Assembly: GCA_951812305.1 (NCBI GenBank)
Contig: CATOSB010000002.1
Location: forward strand, 1,302,001 to 1,366,000
DNA length: 64,000 nt
DNA from: an uncultured Paracoccaceae bacterium
GTDB lineage: Bacteria; Pseudomonadota; Alphaproteobacteria; Rhodobacterales; Rhodobacteraceae
Direction: 5' to 3'
A program made the translations under genes and the position numbers. The notes under the pieces are model-generated. The model saw only the letters and a list, made by a program, of their open reading frames with translations, ran no database searches and had not been told where the DNA came from. Positions 57,527-64,000 of this stretch are shown in pieces (the stretch's first letter is position 1; every line of letters begins with the position of its first letter).

Positions 57527-59126
57527 GTAACTCCCAAGCACCCTGTCCGATAGGGTTGCGGGGTTTTGTTCCGTCAGAGCCGTGCGATGATCTGAGGTGG
57601 TGACAGGGTCAGGATTTCCAGGATGTTGAACCGGTGTTTTCTGGCCGTCGAGATGACGGACCTGATGTCGGCGAAGACCCGCGCGCCCTCGAGGGTGCGG
57701 AAGGTGCCCGAGATTTTCATGCGCAGCTTCATCATGCGCAGGTCCTGTTCGGCCTGATTGTTTGTGAATGGGACCGCGAAGTCGGCGATGAATCGCAAAA
57801 CGTCATCGCGGTAGTCACGCAGGCGGAGGAGCAGGTTGTGGCCTGGCCGCCTGGCTTTTCGGCCGCGGGTGCCGGGGCTTTTGGCCAGCGGGGGCTGGCG
57901 TTCGTGGAAGGCGAGCCCCTTGGCGAGGATCGCCATGTATCTGGTGACTATACCCTGGCGAACCAGTTCCGGGAGTTCGGTCTCGCCTTGATCCTGAGCC
58001 GCGCATCTGAGCTGATTGGCGCTATGAAGCACTGCGCTCATCTCCGTCGCCCAAGGCTCTTTTTCGATCTCTTCGATGGCCTTGAGTTCGCGCAAGTGAT
58101 GCGCCCCGCAGAGGGCGTGGGCGTCCACTCCGCTCATATGGGCGTAGTAGGGTTTCCAGTGATCATGAATGATCGTCCCGCCGGTCAGGAAGGTTGGAAC
58201 AGCACCGCGTTTGGCGCTGATGCGGTAATGGGTGAAGGCGGTATCGCAGATCGTGTGCAGCCAGTGCAGCTTGCCGGCAACACGAAGTCCGGTCTCGTCC
58301 AGATGCCGAACGCCGCCTTCGGCAAGCCGGGCGAGAATGTGTTCAACCACGACACCCATCTTATTTGCCGCGCCGCGCGTCCAGTTGGTCACGCTGGCCG
58401 CGCACAAGCTGGTGGCCCCAAACAGGTCGCGCATAAGCTGGCAGACCCGATCCTCGGGTATCAGCTGCTGAACATTGCAATAGACCGCCACTGCCCGCAT
58501 GCGCGTGCCATATTGCACATGCGCGGCCACGCCATCGGGAAAGCCAGCCGTCGTCGTGGCTCGACAATGGTCGCAACAATAAACCGCCGCCTGATGCTCG
58601 GTGACCTCCAGGCGTGGCGCAGGCAAGTCGAACACCTGACGCTTCTCGATCCCTTTCACCATCTCCGCCGTCAGGGCGCTCTGACAGGCGCTGCAATGCG
58701 TCGCCTCATGCCGTTCGACAAAGTCGGGTGTTGACGTCTGGCGCAGGGTGTCGCCCCGGTGGCCAACTTGGCCGCCACTTTTCTTTCCGGATTTGCCACG
58801 CAGGCTGCGCGGGGCTGGCTTCTTCAGGCCATCACTTGAAGGGGGCTTGCTGCTATTGCTGCTGTTCTTGGCCAACTGTCGGCGCAGGTCCGTGATCTCT
58901 TCCGCCATGCTCGCCAACGCAGCTTCAAGCTCAGCGATCCGCCGCAGAGCCGTGGCGAGAAGTTGTTCAAGGGCGGCAACCTGATCCATCCCACCACTGA
59001 TTCAGAGAAATCAACCCGGCGCCACAGAATTCAGACAAGAAAGAAAAAAACACGCGCAAAATGGCAAATTCGACTCACCATAAAACTGACAATAACACTC
59101 AAACGTGGGGGGTGCTTGGGAGTTAC
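57527..59126 (-). mobile_element. IS66-family element, copy 3
   Basis: 1600 bp with the same terminal repeats as copy 1, flanked by the 8-bp TSD CCATTTTC at 57519-57526 and 59127-59134. A simple insertion between the broken lipoprotein gene and icd. Confidence 0.93.
57574..58989 (-). CDS. IS66-family transposase (TnpC type), copy 3
   Basis: A 471-aa intact protein with the same sequence as copy 1 as far as read, including the N-terminal coiled coil, the NSSNSSKPPSSDG segment and the catalytic C-terminal region. Confidence 0.92.
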   Translation of the reverse strand: MDQVAALEQLLATALRRIAELEAALASMAEEITDLRRQLAKNSSNSSKPPSSDGLKKPAPRSLRGKSGKKSGGQVGHRGDTLRQTSTPDFVERHEATHCSACQSALTAEMVKGIEKRQVFDLPAPRLEVTEHQAAVYCCDHCRATTTAGFPDGVAAHVQYGTRMRAVAVYCNVQQLIPEDRVCQLMRDLFGATSLCAASVTNWTRGAANKMGVVVEHILARLAEGGVRHLDETGLRVAGKLHWLHTICDTAFTHYRISAKRGAVPTFLTGGTIIHDHWKPYYAHMSGVDAHALCGAHHLRELKAIEEIEKEPWATEMSAVLHSANQLRCAAQDQGETELPELVRQGIVTRYMAILAKGLAFHERQPPLAKSPGTRGRKARRPGHNLLLRLRDYRDDVLRFIADFAVPFTNNQAEQDLRMMKLRMKISGTFRTLEGARVFADIRSVISTARKHRFNILEILTLSPPQIIARL

Positions 59127-59165
59127 CCATTTTCTTTTCGGTTGTAAATACGGCAGGGGGAGTTT

Positions 59166-59214
59166 GAGGGGGACGGCGTCCCCCTCAATTGGTCGGATTG
59201 CGCTTTAGCGCAAT
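59166..59214 (-). terminator. Two hairpins downstream of icd
   Basis: ATTGCGC-TTTA-GCGCAAT (59197-59214) lies 6 bp after the icd stop and GAGGGGGAC-GGC-GTCCCCCTC (59166-59186) follows. Both stems are perfect. Neither has a T-run in the icd direction, so the mode of termination is uncertain. Confidence 0.5.
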
Positions 59215-59220
59215 TCGAAT

Positions 59221-61434
59221 TCACCCAATGATCCCATTAAACGTCGCGCTTGGCCGCATGATCCCGGCGGTCTTCGCGGGATCGGTGTTGTAATACCCCC
59301 CCGTATCCGCCAGTCCACCCCGCGCCGCCGCGAACTCGCCGGTGATCTTCTCGGCATTGGCTGCCAAAGCCTCGGCAACAGGCGCGAAATTCGCCGCCAG
59401 TTCAGCGTCATCTGTCTGCGCCGCCAGCGCTTGCGCCCAGTACACAGCAAACCAGAAATGGCTGTCGCGGTTGTCGGGCAGGCCAAGCTTGCGGCCCGGC
59501 GATTTGTTGTTGTCGAGAATCCCTTGCGTCGCTGCTTCTGCGGCACGCCCCAGAACGCCCGCCTTGGTATTGCCACGCACATCGGCGAGGAAATTCAGGG
59601 ACTCGCCCAGCGCACAGAATTCACCCATCGAATCCCAGCGCAAATGGTTTTCGGCGTTCAATTGCTGCACATGTTTCGGTGCGGAGCCCCCCGCGCCGGT
59701 TTCAAACAACCCGCCGCCCTGCATCAGCTTCACGATGGAAAGCATTTTGGCCGAGGTGCCCAGTTCTAGGATCGGGAACAGATCTGTCAGATAATCCCGC
59801 AGCACATTGCCCGTGATCGCAATCGAATCCTTGCCCGCTGTGATCGTCTTCAGCGATTGCCGCGTGGCTTCGCGCGGCGCCATAATCTCGAACTTGTCCG
59901 CCACACCGGCGGACTCCAGTACGGGTTTCACATATTTGATGAGTTCCGCATCATGCGCCCGCGTTGCGTCCAGCCAAAAGATCGCCTCCGATCCGGTCAG
60001 CCGCTGGCGATCCATCGCCAGCCCGATCCAGTTCTCAATCGGTGCCTTCTTGACCGAGCACATCCGCCAGATATCGCCCGCTTCCACGTCATGTGAATGC
60101 AGCACATCACCACTCGCAAGAACGATGCGGATCACACCATTGCCCTCGGCCTCAAAGGTCGTCGGGTGGCTCCCGTATTCCTCTGCCTTCTGCGCCATCA
60201 GGCCGACATTTGCGACCGCCCCGGCAGTCGTCGGGTCCAAGGCACCATTGGCTTTGAAGAAGTTGATCGCCTCGTCATAAACCGGCGCATAACAGCGGTC
60301 CGGAATCGCGCAATTGGTGTCGCCCTTGGCGCCGCTCTCATCCCAGCCCTTGCCGCCCGCGCGAATGATCGCGGGCATAGAGGCATCGATGATCACATCT
60401 GACGGCACATGCAGGTTGGTGATGCCCCGGTCGCTGTCGACCATATACATCGAAGGGCGCTCCAGCGCGTCGATCTCGGCATTGATCTCTGCCGCGTTCG
60501 GCATTGTCTCAATCGCCGCCAGCACATCGCCCAGGCCAGCGTTCGGAGTGCCACCGGCGGCGGCAATTGCCTCTCCATGTTTGTCCCAGACCGGCCCCAG
60601 CCACGCCCGAACCGCGTGGCCAAAGATGATCGGGTCGGAAACCTTCATCATCGTTGCCTTCATGTGGAACGAAAACATCGTGCCGTCGGCCAACGTGTCG
60701 GCAATCGCCGCATCCAGGAATGACCGAAGAGATTTGGCCGACATGTAAGTCGCGTCTACGATAGACCCGGCCTCAAGCGCGACCCCATCTTTCAATACCT
60801 TGACGCCACCCGCGCCCTCAAACTCGATCCGCGCCTCGCCCGCTTGCGCATCGGTTAGTGTGGCCGAGACCTCATTGGCGCGGAAATCATCGCCCGCCAT
60901 CGACGATACTTTGGTTTTGCTGTCAGACGCCCATTCGCCCATCGAATGCGGATTGGCTTGTGCATAGCGCTTCACCGCCCGCGCAGCGCGCCGGTCAGAA
61001 TTCCCTTCCCGCAACACCGGGTTCACCGCCGACCCCTTGATTGTGTCATAGCGCGCGCGAACGTCCTTTTCCGTGTCCGTCTCCGGGTTCTCGGGATAAT
61101 CCGGCAGGGCAAACCCCTGCCCCTGCAATTCTTCAACCGCCGCAACAAGCTGCGGCACCGAGGCCGAAATATTCGGCAGCTTGATGACGTTCGCCTCGGG
61201 CGTCTTCACCAAACCGCCCAATTCCGCCAGATCGTCCGGGATCCGTTGGTCTTCGTTCAGAAACTCAGGAAACGTCGAAAGAATGCGTCCCGCAAGTGAA
61301 ATATCCTTGGTGCCGACCGTCACCCCGGCCGCACCAGCAAAGAATTTCACGATCGGCAAAAGCGACGCGCTCGCCAGCTCCGGCGCTTCGTCTACCTTTG
61401 TATACAATATGTCGGGCTGTGTCGTATCGCTCAT
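59221..61434 (-). CDS. icd: NADP-dependent isocitrate dehydrogenase, monomeric type
   Basis: A 737-aa enzyme oxidatively decarboxylating isocitrate to 2-oxoglutarate in the TCA cycle. The length and sequence ([60 protein letters not shown]) define the monomeric IDH-II class, not the usual 420-aa dimer. It is transcribed away from the cox genes. An IS66 copy and two hairpins follow its stop. Confidence 0.95.
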   Translation of the reverse strand: MSDTTQPDILYTKVDEAPELASASLLPIVKFFAGAAGVTVGTKDISLAGRILSTFPEFLNEDQRIPDDLAELGGLVKTPEANVIKLPNISASVPQLVAAVEELQGQGFALPDYPENPETDTEKDVRARYDTIKGSAVNPVLREGNSDRRAARAVKRYAQANPHSMGEWASDSKTKVSSMAGDDFRANEVSATLTDAQAGEARIEFEGAGGVKVLKDGVALEAGSIVDATYMSAKSLRSFLDAAIADTLADGTMFSFHMKATMMKVSDPIIFGHAVRAWLGPVWDKHGEAIAAAGGTPNAGLGDVLAAIETMPNAAEINAEIDALERPSMYMVDSDRGITNLHVPSDVIIDASMPAIIRAGGKGWDESGAKGDTNCAIPDRCYAPVYDEAINFFKANGALDPTTAGAVANVGLMAQKAEEYGSHPTTFEAEGNGVIRIVLASGDVLHSHDVEAGDIWRMCSVKKAPIENWIGLAMDRQRLTGSEAIFWLDATRAHDAELIKYVKPVLESAGVADKFEIMAPREATRQSLKTITAGKDSIAITGNVLRDYLTDLFPILELGTSAKMLSIVKLMQGGGLFETGAGGSAPKHVQQLNAENHLRWDSMGEFCALGESLNFLADVRGNTKAGVLGRAAEAATQGILDNNKSPGRKLGLPDNRDSHFWFAVYWAQALAAQTDDAELAANFAPVAEALAANAEKITGEFAAARGGLADTGGYYNTDPAKTAGIMRPSATFNGIIG

Positions 61435-61653
61435 GTTTTTCTGGCTCCTGTGGTGTCAGGGGTTGTGTGAGAGGGGCGCGACCGCACCGTCATCTCGGGC
61501 TTGGCGGCGGGCATAGACCATCTGGTCGAGAGGCTCAACAAAGAGGATGCGCCTTGCGCTGCCCTGACGCAGGGCAACACACCGCAATCACGCATGGACA
61601 ATCCGCCCCGGCAATTGGAAAATAGGCTAAAGTTCAAGCAAGGAAACGTCACC

Positions 61654-62163
61654 ATGAACATGGAAGGCAGCCGCCAGATCGCGGCCCCGCCATCGGAAGT
61701 ATTCGCCGCCCTTCTGGACGCGGATGTCCTGAAGGCCACGGTGCCGGGATGTCAGGAACTGACCGGCACTCCCGAGGATGGGTTTGCCGCCACAGTGGTG
61801 CAAAAGGTCGGGCCGGTTAAAGCCACTTTCAAAGGCAACGTCACTGTCAGCGATGTGGTTGAAGGCGAAAGCCTGAAACTGTCGGGTGAGGGCAAAGGCG
61901 GTGCCGCGGGTTTCGCCAAAGGCGCGGCGGATGTGCGTATCGAACCGGATGGGGACGGCACGCTTTTGAGCTACACGGTGGAGGCGAAGGTCGGCGGCAA
62001 GCTGGCGCAACTCGGCAGCCGCATCATCGACGGCTTCGCCAAGAAAATGGCCGACCAGTTCTTCGATCGCTTTGCCGGGGTCGTTGGCGGTCCGACTGAA
62101 GAATGCGCAAGCGAGGAGCCAAAGAAAGGCTGGTTGCGCCGGATCGCATCCAGTATCGGCTAG
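61654..62163 (+). CDS. coxG: CoxG-like SRPBCC protein
   Basis: A 169-aa carbon-monoxide-dehydrogenase subunit G family protein. The START/SRPBCC fold is recognised from [29 protein letters not shown] and [11 protein letters not shown]. The C-terminal amphipathic end ([10 protein letters not shown]) suggests membrane attachment, as reported for CoxG. It is first of three genes on this strand. AAGGAA is a moderate ribosome site. The molybdenum hydroxylase it serves may not be CO dehydrogenase. Confidence 0.85.
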   Translation: MNMEGSRQIAAPPSEVFAALLDADVLKATVPGCQELTGTPEDGFAATVVQKVGPVKATFKGNVTVSDVVEGESLKLSGEGKGGAAGFAKGAADVRIEPDGDGTLLSYTVEAKVGGKLAQLGSRIIDGFAKKMADQFFDRFAGVVGGPTEECASEEPKKGWLRRIASSIG

Positions 62164-62184
62164 GCAATCGCCAGGGAATACTCC

Positions 62185-62670
62185 ATGCCAAAAATCTCAA
62201 TGACCGTGAACGGCAAACCGGCATCCGGTGAAACCGAGGGGCGCACGCTGCTCGTGCATTTCCTTCGCGAAAGTCTCCGCCTGACGGGCACCCATGTCGG
62301 CTGTGATACCAGCCAGTGCGGCGCCTGTGTCGTTCATGTTGACGGCAAAGCGGTGAAATCCTGCACCATGTTCGCGGTTGAGGCCGACCGCGCAGATGTA
62401 ACCACGATCGAAGGCATGGCGAATGCTGACGGAACGCTTGGAACGATCCAGCAGGCTTTTCAGGATTATCACGGGCTGCAATGCGGGTTCTGCACGCCGG
62501 GCATGGTGATGTCGGCAGCGGCGTTGCTGGAAGAGAACCCCAGACCAACGGAAACCGACGTGCGCGAATACCTCGAAGGCAATATTTGCCGCTGTACAGG
62601 GTATCACAACATCGTCCGCGCGATCCTGGCTGCAAGTGGGCAGGACGTGCCCGGCATTGCAGCAGAATGA
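62185..62670 (+). CDS. coxS: Molybdenum hydroxylase small subunit, 2Fe-2S (CoxS-like)
   Basis: A 161-aa electron-transfer subunit of the xanthine-oxidase/CO-dehydrogenase family. The N-terminal plant-type ferredoxin site is [22 protein letters not shown] split around residue 42, and the C-terminal helical site is CGFCTPGM with [10 protein letters not shown]. It lies 21 bp after coxG and 12 bp before coxM. Confidence 0.92.
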   Translation: MPKISMTVNGKPASGETEGRTLLVHFLRESLRLTGTHVGCDTSQCGACVVHVDGKAVKSCTMFAVEADRADVTTIEGMANADGTLGTIQQAFQDYHGLQCGFCTPGMVMSAAALLEENPRPTETDVREYLEGNICRCTGYHNIVRAILAASGQDVPGIAAE

Positions 62671-62682
62671 GGGGGCGAATTC

Positions 62683-63480
62683 ATGTACGATTTTGAATTG
62701 ATCAAGCCATCCACTGTTGAAGACGCGGTGGCCGCACTTGCAGCCGAAGACGCACAATTGCTGGGCGGCGGTCAGACGCTGATCCCGACGATGAAGCAAC
62801 GCCTGGCCGCGCCGGAAATTCTGGTTTCAACCACCGGAATTGCCAACATAATCGGCGTTGCAAATGACCCTGACGGAACCGTTCGCGTCGGCGGTGCAAC
62901 AACCCATGCACAGGTGGCGGCAGAAGCACGCATTCCCGCGTTGGCAAGGCTGGCGGACGGCATTGGCGACCCGGCAGTGCGCAATCGCGGCACAATCGGC
63001 GGATCAATCGCAAACAACGATCCCGCTGCCTGCTATCCGGCAGCCGCGCTTGGTTTGGGCGCTACTATTATCACGAACGCGCGGGAAATCCATGCGGATG
63101 ACTTCTTTATAGGCCTGTTTGAAACGGCGCTGGACGAAGGCGAAATCATCACTGCGGTTCAATTCCCAGCGCCGCCGTTGGCGGACTATCAAAAGTTCAA
63201 GCAACCCGCGTCGCGCTTTGCGTTGACCGGTGTGTTTGTCGCGAAATTCGAAGACGGCGTGCGGGTCGCGGTGACGGGTGCATCAAATGAAGGCGTGTTT
63301 CGCTGGCGCGAGGCGGAAAGTGCTTTGAGCGCTGAGTTCTCCGCTAAGGCCATCGCTGCGCTGGACGTCGCAACCGACGATTTGATCAGCGACATACACG
63401 GCAGCGCCGCCTATCGCGCGCAACTGGTGAAGGTTTTGACTGCCCGCGCGGTCGAAACAGCGGCAAACCAACAAAAATAG
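62683..63480 (+). CDS. coxM: Molybdenum hydroxylase FAD subunit (CoxM-like)
   Basis: A 265-aa FAD-binding subunit. The FAD motifs LLGGGQTLIPTMK (about 27-39) and RNRGTIGGSIANNDPA (about 101-116) are intact. It follows coxS directly; the large molybdenum-cofactor subunit (CoxL, about 780 aa) expected in the operon is absent here. A convergent ubiK gene follows. Confidence 0.9.
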   Translation: MYDFELIKPSTVEDAVAALAAEDAQLLGGGQTLIPTMKQRLAAPEILVSTTGIANIIGVANDPDGTVRVGGATTHAQVAAEARIPALARLADGIGDPAVRNRGTIGGSIANNDPAACYPAAALGLGATIITNAREIHADDFFIGLFETALDEGEIITAVQFPAPPLADYQKFKQPASRFALTGVFVAKFEDGVRVAVTGASNEGVFRWREAESALSAEFSAKAIAALDVATDDLISDIHGSAAYRAQLVKVLTARAVETAANQQK

Positions 63481-63597
63481 TTCAATATACAAAGACTTGC
63501 GTTACGCGCGCTGTTGTCGAAATCTTTCAACAAATTCGAACCGCGTTCTTTCAAAGAAAGCGCCGCTAGCGACAAAACCCGCCACTGGATCATATAA

Positions 63598-63867
63598 TCA
63601 GGATTTTTTCGCCCGGGTCTTGGGCTTCTTCGCCGCCTCAAATGCATCAAGCCGCGCCTTCAGCGCCTCATTTTCTTCGCGCGCTTTCTGTGCCATCGCG
63701 CGCACCGCGTCGAATTCTTCGCGTGTCACGAAATCGCGCTCTGCCAGCCAGCGGTCAATCCAGCCCTTCATGGCTGTTTCAGCCTCATCTTTCGCGCCTT
63801 GGGCCACGCCCATCGCATTGGTCATCAACTGACTGAAATCATCCAATATCTTGTTGCGGCTCTGCAT
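63598..63867 (-). CDS. ubiK: Ubiquinone biosynthesis accessory factor UbiK (BMFP)
   Basis: An 89-aa coiled-coil protein: MQSRNKILDDFSQLMTNAMG, then DFVTREEFDAVRAMAQKARE and a basic tail, KKPKTRAKKS. The family helps assemble the Ubi complex and binds membranes. The ATG at 63867 is family-typical. It is divergent from lgt with 92 bp between. The 117 bp between its stop and coxM holds nothing recognisable. Confidence 0.85.
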   Translation of the reverse strand: MQSRNKILDDFSQLMTNAMGVAQGAKDEAETAMKGWIDRWLAERDFVTREEFDAVRAMAQKAREENEALKARLDAFEAAKKPKTRAKKS

Positions 63868-63959
63868 TTTCGCCCTCCGTATGGCTTGGGGCATATATGG
63901 GGTGCGGGCTGCGATTCTCAAGGTTGACTTCGCCGCACCCTTCTGGCCCATGTTCGGCC

Positions 63960-64000
63960 ATGCTGGCCGCGATCCCATTTCCCGACATCTCGCCGAATGC
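63960..64000 (+). CDS. lgt: Prolipoprotein diacylglyceryl transferase, first codons only
   Basis: Thirteen codons plus two bases before the window edge read MLAAIPFPDISPNA, the standard Lgt N-terminus in Rhodobacteraceae, and ubiK is its common divergent neighbour. Lgt transfers diacylglycerol to lipobox cysteines in the inner membrane. The identification rests on this short match and context. Confidence 0.7.
   Translation, partial: MLAAIPFPDISPN

Overview
The window is alphaproteobacterial and most likely comes from a marine Roseobacter-clade member of the Rhodobacteraceae. The evidence is the gene content and local gene order: regB-senC-regA, gatCA, an SDR next to hemF, hemE divergent from hemC, a telA/DUF2927/SPFH cluster, a TRAP transporter beside a GntR regulator, monomeric isocitrate dehydrogenase, cox-type genes, and ubiK divergent from lgt. 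The extreme insertion-sequence load resembles what is reported for polar Octadecabacter, but that genus assignment is inference.

Fourteen IS copies from seven families or types cover roughly a third of the 64 kb: IS4-like x3, IS66 x3, IS630-like x4 (three types), IS982 x2, IS5-like x1, IS1595 x1. Copies of the same element are almost identical, so activity was recent. For nearly all of them I could read terminal inverted repeats and target-site duplications (TSDs), which lets the pre-insertion chromosome be rebuilt.

Layout. 1-1.5 kb: gatA (cut by the window edge), gatC and a UPF0173 hydrolase. 1.5-7.25 kb: two direct IS4-like copies enclosing an IS66 copy and a broken exopolysaccharide chain-length/kinase gene; a 9-bp duplication flanks the whole unit, so it is a composite transposon or the product of IS recombination. 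7.26-9.4 kb: a Hint-domain gene split by an IS630. 9.4-10.7 kb: tadA and rluB. 12-17 kb and 22.3-24.8 kb: a terC gene and an xpaC-telA-DUF2927-membrane protein-SPFH cluster, broken by an IS4-like insertion and then by an inversion. 17.1-26.3 kb: an inverted block bounded by two inverted IS982 copies; flank matching proves that the DUF2927 gene and a HAD-hydrolase gene were each split and their halves exchanged. 26.8-32.8 kb: clpS and an RsmC-like methyltransferase gene split by IS66 and by a 2.9-kb IS1595 element that carries passenger genes (HNH-endonuclease tail, a small ORF, an unrecognised 281-aa protein and a PIN-domain protein).

32.8-44 kb is mostly intact core: an SDR-like protein, hemF, a flavin-dependent halogenase with an adjacent MFS transporter, hemE, hemC, a DUF817 membrane protein, glyA, nadK and a frameshifted AmgK-like kinase. 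44-48.8 kb: a GntR regulator divergent from a three-gene TRAP transporter. 49-56 kb: rlmN, a PAS protein whose 3' end was replaced by an IS630, then the RegB/SenC/RegA redox system followed by a broken lipoprotein gene. 57.5-64 kb: IS66, monomeric icd, coxG-coxS-coxM without a coxL, ubiK and the first codons of lgt. No tRNA, rRNA or CRISPR array was seen.

The most interesting leads are the IS1595 passenger module with its PIN protein, the IS982 element carrying a divergent unknown gene, the fully reconstructible IS982 inversion, the conserved A7 -1 frameshift in IS630 transposases (with an in-frame A8 relative in the same window), and a structured repeat present twice (20.8 and 49.0 kb) whose hairpins covary.
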